From: Bacteroidetes bacterium UBA2322
GTDB taxonomy: Bacteria; Bacteroidota; Bacteroidia; Chitinophagales; UBA2359
Assembly (NCBI GenBank): GCA_002345145.1
Contig: DDVC01000099.1
Span: 1-9,668, forward strand
Direction: 5' to 3'
DNA: 9,668 bases
Shown: piece after piece, positions 1 to 6,225 of the stretch
Layout of the letters: each line of letters begins with the position of its first letter
Numbering within the stretch: the first letter of the stretch is position 1
Position numbers and translations under genes: made by a program
Notes under the pieces: generated by a model
Database searches by the model: none
What the model saw: only the letters and a program-made list of their open reading frames with translations
What the model was told of the DNA's origin: nothing

Positions 1-112
1 GAAGTCAATACGCACTTGCAAATTGCCATCAAATTTATTGAGCTGTTGTGGCTTTTGTTTTTACCAATAAAAAGCAATGCTATTTACGCCTTCTTGCAAA
101 CAGGTTAAGGCA

Positions 113-164
113 GTATAAATAATGCTGCCATGCGCTTTAATAGCAGCCGTATAATTATTTATAC
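113..164. repeat. Long bulged inverted repeat (hairpin)
   Basis: GTATAAATAAT at 113-123 is perfectly complementary to ATTATTTATAC at 154-164 (11 bp). Directly inside, GCTGC at 124-128 pairs with GCAGC at 143-147, leaving a 6-nt bulge at 148-153 and a 14-nt loop at 129-142. No run of T follows on either strand, so it does not look like an intrinsic terminator. Its role is unknown. Confidence 0.6.
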
Positions 165-452
165 ACTTATAGGCAGCTATTCGGGTACTGTTTATTGTTT
201 ACCTTACTGTTGTTTGGTTTTACCCAAACAACCGCGCAAAACGTACAGCCTTAGTTTGGCGTAAACCGGCAGCACAATGTAAGGTTAGCATTAGGAGCTT
301 ACTCAAAGGCTTTGAGTGTGCAAATAACTCCAATCTTGCGTTATTAAAAGGCGCCGCGGTGCGCAGTTTGCTGCTCAATTTAACCGGTGCAGGTAAACTG
401 TATGCAGGCTTTACCATTATTGGGCGTTCCTATTAATTTTAACCTTGCGTTA

Positions 453-487
453 GTAGAAACAGTACACCCTGTTTCTACGTTATTTTT
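453..487 (+). terminator. Probable Rho-independent terminator
   Basis: GTAGAAACAG at 453-462 pairs perfectly with CTGTTTCTAC at 469-478 (10 bp, 6-nt loop). The plus strand then reads GTTATTTTTC, a T-rich tail ending in five T. The minus strand has no such tail, so the signal points rightward. It lies 16 nt after the stop codon (434-436) of the unassigned stop-free frame at 173-436, so it could end a transcript from that region. The modest GC content of the stem and the interrupted T run keep the confidence moderate. Confidence 0.5.
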
Positions 488-624
488 CAAAAATCTGTGC
501 AAATCAGCCGCGCTTGTGTTATTAGTGTACTAATTGTTGCCGGTTTTAGGGTAGTTTTAGGAGTATGCTTTTTTATGTGTTTTGCTTATAAACAGGTAGT
601 TATATGGCAATTGCTACATCAAAT

Positions 625-649
625 AGCGGCAATACTCCCTAATGCCGCT
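625..649 (-). terminator. Weak hairpin just downstream of the helicase gene
   Basis: AGCGGCA at 625-631 pairs with TGCCGCT at 643-649 (7 bp, GC-rich) around an 11-nt loop. It begins 5 nt beyond the helicase stop codon in the direction of transcription. On the minus strand it is followed only by ATTTGATG and on the plus strand by TTCCTTTA, so neither side has a proper T run. It may end or stabilise the 3' end of the helicase transcript. Confidence 0.3.
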
Positions 650-654
650 TTCCT

Positions 655-3477
655 TTACGGCTGTTCGAGCGGTGTAGCAAGGGGGTTTTGCATGTAACTA
701 TGTATAAAACTAAGGAGTTGCGTATGGGTAAAGTGAACATTGCTTTCATCTATGGAATTAAGGCCGGTTAAACCTGCGCACAAAACCCACTCCTCATTTA
801 CAGCAACAGCCAGCAGCGGATTGGGTACATACTTGCCGGTAGCTACGCGCAAAAACAGGCGTTTATTATAGGGGTCGTTTTTGTGTACTTCGTTTTTAGA
901 GAGTATGCTGCTAATATAGGCTCTTTGCCGCCTATAATCGGGTATTACCTGCTGCGAGAAACCGTCAAAAAAGTCTATAAAGAAAGCGGTATCAAAAATA
1001 GGGAAGGCATGAATGCCGGGGTTTGTTAGATAGTGTTGTAACCTTGTTGCATAAACGGCAATCATAATTTGGAGCATTAAATACTCTGCTTGCTGTTTGT
1101 TTAGTTTAACCAACCTGTTATGAACAAGTAGGTTAAAACTATCGGCATTTACAAACGGGTAAATTTTGGCAAACTTGGTTTTATTTTGGGCATTGGTAAA
1201 ACATCGGAGCAGGGCAAGCCTTAGGGCGTTTCGCCCCATGTTATCGGCATGTTGGGTATTGGCGCCGTTTTCTATAAGGTACTGGGTTATTTGGGCGGCG
1301 CCAAACATTATGGCAACCATAAAGGGCGTTACATTAAACTCGTAGCAAAAATTGAAGCCGTATTTTTGGGTTTTTTGTTGCAGTTGTTTAACATTATCTT
1401 GTTTGTATTCCGAAAACTTACGGCTAAGAACCGCATTGTATTCTTTTTGCCAGTTGTCGGCGGCGCGGTATTTCAGGTTGCTCAGTTTTATAAAATAGTG
1501 ATTTAATTGGTAAAACAAAGCGTATTCAAAAAGGGCGTCTTTGGCTTTTTTATTAAACAAATCGGGGTTAAGTGCTTCGGCTTTTAAGGTTTCCAGTTTA
1601 TCGGGGGTAATTATTTGCCAGGGCACGGGTTGCAAGTTCAGCACTTGTTTTTTAATAGCGTCGGCTTGTTCTTGTTTACCCTGCATTTCTAATCGGCGTG
1701 CTTCGCGCTGCCATTCTTCTTGTGTAGAGCGTTGTTCTTTAAGGTTTACCATGCTGCCAAAATTGGTAAGTTGGAGCAAGGCAAGCAGGGCATGTTTTTT
1801 ATTGGTTTCAATAACATACAGGTTAGAAACGGCGCGGGTAATGGCTACATACAAAGAGTTGATGTAAAACTTAAACTCATCGAGCGATTTATCCGATTTA
1901 TCTTTGGCTCTGCTGTATTGCAGTTTATCGGGGGTAATATCATCAGGGTTAAGCGAGCCGCAAATTTCTCTAAACTCCTTTTCGTAATCCGATATGATAT
2001 TGTAAAGAATTACGTTTTCGTACTCCAAGCCCTTTACCTCATGCACCGAAAAAAGGAGTGGGGTTTGAAAATACTTTCGGGCTTCGTGTTTGTCTTCGTC
2101 TCGCATAACCACTACCGCAAATCGGGCAGATTTACCGGTGCGCTGGTTCATATCTTGGCGCACTTTTGGCAGGTTTTCTAAAAACTGTATATCGCCTTTT
2201 TGTTTAGAGTTGGCTTGTACTAAGTAAGTACTTTCTTTATCTATGGAGCCAAATCGGGCATTTTTAACCAGCAGGAGTTGGTTGGCAATTTTGGTAACTT
2301 CGGGCGTATTTCGGTAATTGGTGGCTAATATGCGTATGATATTGCCTTTTAGTTCTTGTTGGTAAAACAAGGTTTTTACGTGCGACCACGAGAAAAAATT
2401 GGGGTGTACAATTTGGTTAGAATCACCGCAAAGAATAAAAGAAGTGGGGTTATGGAGTTGTTTAAGGATAAAAAAGAGCTGAACATTGGTAATATCTTGC
2501 ACCTCGTCTATCACCACAAAGTCGTATTTTTTTTCGGTTTTAGCCAAGTATTGGTAAGCAAGGATATTGCTGTCAAAATGGTTGCCTTCTTCTAAAAAAG
2601 CGAGGTATTTTTGAAAAAGGTCATAAAGTAAGGGGCGTTCGGTTTCAGGAAAAATAGATTGTTTAATGCCTAAGTTTAGGTATTCCTCTTTGCTAAGGTA
2701 GGGTTTATGTATATCATAACCGGTAATAACACCCTTAAACTCCTCAAACACTTTGTAGGCGTCTTTTATTTTATAGGCATGTTTGTATCGCCAAATCCAC
2801 TGGTCAAACAGTTTAAAGGAAACCTCTTTACCTTTTGGCGCTTCTACGCTTGCCAGCAACTCATTAAACGACATAAAGGTTACCTCTTGTTTGTTGTTTT
2901 CATATTCAAAAGAATAGTACAAATTGCGGGCGTTTTCTGCCAAAAATGCCGATAGGGTAGTATAAAGCACATTGCCGTGCAGGGTTTTTATTTTTTCGAG
3001 CGTGAGGGCAGTTTTACCACTCCCTGCCGACCCTATGATGATGAGCGGCGGTGCAAGGGCAAATATATCTTCCTGAATATCATCGAACGACAAAATTTTG
3101 TCTAAGATATGAAATTCGCGCTTTTTGGGGTTTATGTAGGTAAGTTCGGTAGGTGAGGTTTCTTTTTGCAACTCTGCCTCAGAGTAAACGGGGGTAAACT
3201 TAGATTCGTCCACTTCGGCGCCGTTCAAAAAGCGCGATTTATCGTAATCGTGATTTAAAATTACCTCCAGCAGCACCAAATAAGCCTTGTTTTGGTGTCG
3301 CACATATTTAAAAAGGAGGCGGTTGGTATCATCAAGTTTGGCGCGGTAAAAACCGGTGTTTTGCATTTTTTTAGCATCGGCAGATTTAAAATCGCCGGCT
3401 TTTAGCATGGCTAAGGTTTTTTCAAATTGCTTCTTTACTTTGCTGTAATCCAATTCGTTGTAAAGCAAGATGTCCAT
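655..3477 (-). CDS. RelE/ParE-like domain fused to SF1 (UvrD-type) helicase with ankyrin-like segment
   Basis: This 940-residue protein is predicted to be a cytoplasmic ATP-dependent nucleic-acid helicase or translocase. Residues 1-90 resemble a RelE/ParE toxin fold, with helices followed by strands such as GFYRAKL, RLLFKYV and LVLLEVI, then NHDYDK. The helicase core follows: a Q-motif-like Q135, Walker A GSAGSGKT (149-156), Walker B DEVQD (324-328), motif III GDSNQ (351-355), motif IV NYRN (387-390), motif V HEVKGLEYENVI (479-490) and motif VI VAITRA (544-549). All ATPase residues are present. Only about 90 residues separate motifs IV and V, so the 2B insertion seems short. Residues 715-757 resemble an ankyrin repeat pair (TPFMVAIMFGA, YLIENGAN, GRNALRLAL). 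Residues 758-940 are unrecognised. The ATG at 3475-3477 fits the toxin-like N-terminus; I see no Shine-Dalgarno sequence. The gene stands alone. Helicase identity is firm, the toxin-like fold is moderately sure, and the biological role is unknown (repair, RNA metabolism or defence are possible). Confidence 0.93.
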   Translation of the reverse strand: MDILLYNELDYSKVKKQFEKTLAMLKAGDFKSADAKKMQNTGFYRAKLDDTNRLLFKYVRHQNKAYLVLLEVILNHDYDKSRFLNGAEVDESKFTPVYSEAELQKETSPTELTYINPKKREFHILDKILSFDDIQEDIFALAPPLIIIGSAGSGKTALTLEKIKTLHGNVLYTTLSAFLAENARNLYYSFEYENNKQEVTFMSFNELLASVEAPKGKEVSFKLFDQWIWRYKHAYKIKDAYKVFEEFKGVITGYDIHKPYLSKEEYLNLGIKQSIFPETERPLLYDLFQKYLAFLEEGNHFDSNILAYQYLAKTEKKYDFVVIDEVQDITNVQLFFILKQLHNPTSFILCGDSNQIVHPNFFSWSHVKTLFYQQELKGNIIRILATNYRNTPEVTKIANQLLLVKNARFGSIDKESTYLVQANSKQKGDIQFLENLPKVRQDMNQRTGKSARFAVVVMRDEDKHEARKYFQTPLLFSVHEVKGLEYENVILYNIISDYEKEFREICGSLNPDDITPDKLQYSRAKDKSDKSLDEFKFYINSLYVAITRAVSNLYVIETNKKHALLALLQLTNFGSMVNLKEQRSTQEEWQREARRLEMQGKQEQADAIKKQVLNLQPVPWQIITPDKLETLKAEALNPDLFNKKAKDALFEYALFYQLNHYFIKLSNLKYRAADNWQKEYNAVLSRKFSEYKQDNVKQLQQKTQKYGFNFCYEFNVTPFMVAIMFGAAQITQYLIENGANTQHADNMGRNALRLALLRCFTNAQNKTKFAKIYPFVNADSFNLLVHNRLVKLNKQQAEYLMLQIMIAVYATRLQHYLTNPGIHAFPIFDTAFFIDFFDGFSQQVIPDYRRQRAYISSILSKNEVHKNDPYNKRLFLRVATGKYVPNPLLAVAVNEEWVLCAGLTGLNSIDESNVHFTHTQLLSFIHSYMQNPLATPLEQP

Positions 3478-3661
3478 ATACAGTAAATTTGTTTTGCTGA
3501 TTTGCTATTTTGGGCTGTATTTTTTGGTTTCCCGATATTGCCTTGTTATTGCATTGGTTATACTCAACCGTTTTTTTCTTCCCGATTTTATTTGTTCCTA
3601 CTCTTTTTAGCCCATTTTACCGGCATACACACATAGCCAAAAAGCGGCGGCAGCCGTTAAG

Positions 3662-3701
3662 CAGCGCAAATATAAACTTATTGTTGCTATATTTTGCGCT
3701 G
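3662..3701 (-). promoter_or_regulatory. Large inverted repeat across the predicted helicase transcription start
   Basis: CAGCGCAAATATA at 3662-3674 pairs with TATATTTTGCGCTG at 3688-3701: 13 base pairs with one bulged T and a 13-nt loop. It lies immediately downstream of the -7 element at 3704-3711, so the predicted start site (about 3698) falls inside it. Such a position suits an operator, or a hairpin at the very 5' end of the mRNA. It also contains TATATTTG on the minus strand (3667-3674), a second match to the TAnnTTTG consensus. The structure is seen directly; the regulatory role is inferred. Confidence 0.5.
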
Positions 3702-3703
3702 TG

Positions 3704-3734
3704 CAAAGGTAGGTTAAAAAGTGAAAAACGGAAA
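3704..3734 (-). promoter_or_regulatory. Probable Bacteroidota-type promoter of the helicase gene
   Basis: Read on the minus strand, TACCTTTG (3704-3711) matches the Bacteroidota -7 consensus TAnnTTTG exactly. It is preceded, after 19 nt, by TTTC (3731-3734), three of four matches to the -33 element TTTG. Transcription would start near 3698, giving a leader of about 220 nt before the ATG at 3475-3477. The -33 element touches the edge of the heptad array. Confidence 0.5.
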
Positions 3735-3803
3735 ATTAGGAGTTGCGAATTATGGGTTATGAGTTAGGAGTTATGAGTTAGGAGTTATGGGTTATGGGTT
3801 GGG
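3734..3803. repeat. Tandem array of ten 7-bp repeats
   Basis: Ten consecutive heptamers fit the pattern RRTTRNG. In order they are AATTAGG, AGTTGCG, AATTATG, GGTTATG, AGTTAGG, AGTTATG, AGTTAGG, AGTTATG, GGTTATG and GGTTGGG, with no slippage in register. The inner units are the most regular and the outer ones drift, as in an ageing tandem array. It lies directly upstream of the predicted helicase promoter. Heptameric arrays of this general type occur in intergenic DNA of Bacteroidota and cyanobacteria. Confidence 0.85.
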
Positions 3804-3958
3804 CTGGGGTAATTGGTGTAGGCAGAGGGCAAATGTTTCAATGTAGGGTTTCTTTCCTATTTTTCATGCGCCAATTACTGCTATTATCCGCTCTTTCTAA
3901 ACAAAGTAACAGCCTAAATACCCAAAACACTTACAGCATAAGCTATCCATGCCAATTT

Positions 3959-4000
3959 TAACTCCTGCCACACGTTATTCACTCATCACTCATCACTCCA
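3959..4000. repeat. Second heptad array, opposite sense
   Basis: CACTCAT, CACTCAT and CACTCCA follow each other at 3980-4000. In the same 7-bp register, TAACTCC stands at 3959-3965, the reverse complement of the GGAGTTA phase of the array at 3734-3803. The two arrays therefore face each other across about 155 bp. The array lies inside the upstream extension of the dehydrogenase reading frame, which is one reason to reject that extension. Confidence 0.7.
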
Positions 4001-4077
4001 TTGCTTGCCGTAAGCGGTTAAGTATTTATCAAAAATTGCCGTACCTTGCCCTGCCATTAAGCATACAAACAAGAACC

Positions 4078-4932
4078 ATGTTACTAACCGATATAAAAAA
4101 AATAGCCGTTATAGGCGCAGGCGTTATGGGCAGCGGCATTGCACAGGTATGTGCCACTGCCGGCTACAATACTTTGTTGTTTGATGTAGAACCGGCAGCC
4201 CTGCCAAAAGCCATAACCGCCATTACCAACAACTTAGAAGGCGCGGTAAAAAGAGGTAAACTTACGCCCGATAAACAAAAAACCATTTTAAACCGCATAC
4301 AAACCAGCAACTTTTTTGCCGACCTTAAAGCGGAATTTATTATTGAGGCTATTGTAGAAGACCTAAACATTAAATTAGAAGTGTTTAGGCAGGTGGCAGA
4401 ACAAAACCCGCCCCACGCAATACTGGCTACCAACACTTCTTCTATACCCATTACCCGCATTGCCGCCCGGCTTCCGCACCCCCAAAGGGTGGTAGGCATG
4501 CACTTTTTTAACCCCGCCCACCTTATGCAATTGGTAGAGGTTATTGCAGGCGTAGATACTAACCCGGAGGTGATACAAACCACCCGCGAGCTTGCCCTAA
4601 AAATGGGTAAAATGCCCGTTATTGCCAAAGACTCGCCCGGCTTTATTGTAAACCGAGTGGCAAGGCACTACTACGTAGAAGCCCTTAAAATTTTAGAAGA
4701 AAACGTGGCAGATTTTGCCGCCATTGATGACCTTGCTGTGGCATCGGGCTTTAAAATGGGTCCGTTTAGGCTCATGGATTTAATTGGGGTGGACACTAAT
4801 TTTGCCGTTACCAAATCTATGTTTGAGTCGTTTCATTTCGACCCTAAATTTCGACCCAGTCGCATACAACAGCAAAAGGTAGAAGCCGGGCACTGGGGCA
4901 AAAAATCGGGTAAAGGATTTTACAACTATTAA
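4078..4932 (+). CDS. hbd: 3-hydroxybutyryl-CoA (3-hydroxyacyl-CoA) dehydrogenase
   Basis: This soluble enzyme oxidises (S)-3-hydroxyacyl-CoA to 3-oxoacyl-CoA with NAD(P)+, or runs in reverse, in fatty-acid, butyrate or related acyl-CoA metabolism. The 284 residues match the single-domain family (about 280). An N-terminal Rossmann fold carries GAGVMGSG (13-20), and an acidic residue at the end of the second strand (D36) favours NAD. Active-site residues line up with the family: S121 in NTSS, H142 in MHFFNP, E154 in LVEVI and N192 in SPGFIVNR. The C-terminal helical domain ends in GKKSGKGFYNY, the usual family end. The reading frame is open back to an ATG at 3949, but that extension encodes heptad repeats and no protein-like sequence; the ATG at 4078 places the Rossmann strand normally. 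It is the first of four collinear genes. The exact substrate, and thus the symbol (hbd or paaH-like), cannot be fixed from sequence. Confidence 0.95.
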   Translation: MLLTDIKKIAVIGAGVMGSGIAQVCATAGYNTLLFDVEPAALPKAITAITNNLEGAVKRGKLTPDKQKTILNRIQTSNFFADLKAEFIIEAIVEDLNIKLEVFRQVAEQNPPHAILATNTSSIPITRIAARLPHPQRVVGMHFFNPAHLMQLVEVIAGVDTNPEVIQTTRELALKMGKMPVIAKDSPGFIVNRVARHYYVEALKILEENVADFAAIDDLAVASGFKMGPFRLMDLIGVDTNFAVTKSMFESFHFDPKFRPSRIQQQKVEAGHWGKKSGKGFYNY

Positions 4933-4997
4933 CCCATAACACCCTAATTTTTTTTAGCCTATCCATTACAAACCCATAAACACCCCCCATTTTTACC

Positions 4998-6155
4998 ATG
5001 ATACCGCTGAGTATTCCCAACCTAAACGGAAATGAGTGGAAGTACATAAAAGAGTGTTTAGATACCAATTGGGTATCTTCGGTAGGTAGTTATGTAACCC
5101 GTTTTGAGCAGGAGTTTGCCGCTTATGTAGGCGCGCCCTACGCCGTTAGCATGAGCAGTGGCACGGCAGCCCTGCACATAGCCCTTATTTTGGCAGGCGT
5201 AAAACCCCATAACTTGGTTATAGCGCCCAATATAACCTTTGCCGCCACCCTCAACAGCATTGTCTATTTAAACGCCGAGCCGCTGCTCTTAGACGTTTGC
5301 CCCCATACATGGCAAATGGATACCCAACTGCTTCATGATTTTTTAACCACCCAAACTTACCTAAACCAAAACACTTGCTACCTGCGCCAAACCAACCAAC
5401 GCATTGCTGCCCTTATGCCGGTGCATGTATTGGGCAATATGGTAAACATGCAACACTTATTGCAATTATCAGAGCAGTTCCATATTCCCATTGTTGAAGA
5501 CAGTACTGAGGCGCTGGGCAGCTACTACATGGGTAAACATGCCGGCACACTGGGGCAAACGGGCTGTTTTAGCTTTAACGGCAATAAAATAATGACCACC
5601 GGCGGAGGCGGTATGCTGGTTACCCATAATGAACAGCTTGCACGCCGCGCCAAACACCTAAGCACCCAAGCTAAAACCGACCCGGTAGCGTATATGCACA
5701 ATGAAGTGGGGTATAACTACCGAATGGTAAACCTGCTGGCAGCTATGGGCGTAGCCCAATTAGAACAAATGCCCCAATTTTTATCCCGAAAAGCCCAAAT
5801 TGCCCACCATTATACAACCGCCTTTGCCGCCCATTTACCTTTTATACAACCACAACTTACCACCACACACACACAGCCCAACCACTGGCTTTATACCGTA
5901 AAACTACCCCAATGGCGCAACCTGCTGGCACACCTGCGCACACAAGGCATTGAAACGCGACCCCTCTGGACTCCTATGAACCAACTGCCTATGTATGCCC
6001 AATGCCGCTATATTACCCACCACCACGTAGCCGCACAATTGTTTGAGCATTGCCTTAGTTTACCCTGTTCTACCAATCTTACCCCACAGGAGCAAGAGGT
6101 GGTTATAGAGGCTATACATCATTTTTACACATCGGGCAATGCCGCTATGCACTAA
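4998..6155 (+). CDS. legC: LegC-type PLP-dependent sugar aminotransferase (DegT/DnrJ/EryC1/StrS family)
   Basis: This enzyme is predicted to transfer an amino group to C4 of a nucleotide-linked 4-keto-6-deoxy sugar, as in nonulosonic (legionaminic-type) acid or other amino-sugar synthesis. The 385 residues are full length. The N-terminal stretch IPNLNGNEWKYIKECLDTN followed by WVSSVGSYV is the signature of the LegC branch as I know it. SSGTAALH (53-60) binds the cofactor phosphate, D168 in VEDSTEALGS contacts the pyridine nitrogen, and K197 in FSFNGNKIMTTGGGG is the lysine forming the Schiff base. YNYRM (239-243) and RPLW (321-324) are also typical. It starts 65 bp after the dehydrogenase and lacks a Shine-Dalgarno sequence. 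No other legionaminic or pseudaminic genes (synthase, epimerase, cytidylyltransferase) are in the window, so the final sugar is unknown. The family is very sure; the LegC assignment is likely. Confidence 0.9.
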   Translation: MIPLSIPNLNGNEWKYIKECLDTNWVSSVGSYVTRFEQEFAAYVGAPYAVSMSSGTAALHIALILAGVKPHNLVIAPNITFAATLNSIVYLNAEPLLLDVCPHTWQMDTQLLHDFLTTQTYLNQNTCYLRQTNQRIAALMPVHVLGNMVNMQHLLQLSEQFHIPIVEDSTEALGSYYMGKHAGTLGQTGCFSFNGNKIMTTGGGGMLVTHNEQLARRAKHLSTQAKTDPVAYMHNEVGYNYRMVNLLAAMGVAQLEQMPQFLSRKAQIAHHYTTAFAAHLPFIQPQLTTTHTQPNHWLYTVKLPQWRNLLAHLRTQGIETRPLWTPMNQLPMYAQCRYITHHHVAAQLFEHCLSLPCSTNLTPQEQEVVIEAIHHFYTSGNAAMH

Positions 6156-6182
6156 ATAAAACCAATCTGTTCCTTAATGGGT

Positions 6183-6205
6183 TAATTTGCCCGGTTGGCA
6201 AATTA
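6183..6205 (+). other. Perfect hairpin between the aminotransferase and peptidase genes
   Basis: TAATTTGCC at 6183-6191 pairs perfectly with GGCAAATTA at 6197-6205 (9 bp, 5-nt loop). It lies 27 nt after the aminotransferase stop and 20 nt before the peptidase ATG. The following bases, TTAGCCTTAATCCG, lack a T run, so it is not a classical terminator. It might adjust translation or stabilise the upstream message. The possible upstream TTG start at 6187 lies within the stem, which argues against that start. Confidence 0.45.
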
Positions 6206-6225
6206 TTAGCCTTAATCCGTTTTGC

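Larger units (their letters stand above)
1..654. other. Gene-poor region rich in inverted repeats
   Basis: I see no supportable protein gene here. All frames are broken by stops, and the longest stop-free stretch is a plus-strand run at 173-436 (88 codons) that has no ATG and no recognisable protein similarity. What stands out is structure: a bulged hairpin at 113-164, a perfect 9-bp hairpin at 209-217/224-232 with a 6-nt loop, an odd palindrome with 8-bp arms at 301-317, a 6-bp stem at 392-397/410-415, a terminator-like hairpin at 453-478 and a 7-bp stem at 625-649. The 9-bp word CTTGCGTTA occurs at 335-343 and 444-452. The stretch could be a structured RNA, a decayed gene or a dispersed repeat; the sequence does not decide between these. 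Confidence 0.5.
3478..4077. other. Divergent intergenic region with promoter, palindrome and heptad repeats
   Basis: This 600-bp gap separates the leftward helicase gene from the rightward dehydrogenase gene. The half nearest the helicase is its likely 5' leader (3478 to about 3698), followed by a promoter and a large inverted repeat. Heptad arrays of opposite sense lie at 3734-3803 and 3959-4000. Between them GTAATTGG (3809-3816) and CCAATTAC (3871-3878) form an 8-bp inverted repeat with a 54-nt spacer. I found no clear TAnnTTTG promoter for the dehydrogenase. Short open frames here overlap these repeats and have no protein-like character. Confidence 0.6.

Noticed and set aside
1..180. Minus-strand frame with protein-like segments at the left edge
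   Set aside because: It reads plausible residues (such as FDGNLQVRIDF) but is broken by stops at 61-63 and further upstream. The opposite strand is equally open over 1-105, so chance explains it.
497..697. 66-codon plus-strand frame rich in hydrophobic residues
   Set aside because: It overlaps the helicase 3' end, crosses the hairpin at 625-649 and has no recognisable protein character.
3510..3767. 85-codon plus-strand frame in the intergenic region
   Set aside because: It runs through the palindrome, the promoter and the heptad array, and its low-complexity aromatic start looks like translated T-rich leader DNA.
3734..4000. CRISPR array
   Set aside because: The repeats are contiguous 7-mers without spacers, and no cas genes are present.
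3949..4077. Upstream ATG giving a 43-residue N-terminal extension of the dehydrogenase
   Set aside because: The extension translates the CACTCAT heptad repeats and spacer, does not resemble a targeting signal, and would push the Rossmann strand far from the N-terminus. The ATG at 4078 gives the family's usual length.
4946..4960. Run of eight T after the dehydrogenase (4948-4955) as a terminator
   Set aside because: No stem precedes it; the preceding bases (AACCCATAACACCCTAA) cannot form a hairpin.
6187..6225. TTG start for the peptidase
   Set aside because: It lies within the hairpin stem at 6183-6205 and would place 13 unrelated residues before a normal signal peptide that begins at the ATG at 6226.
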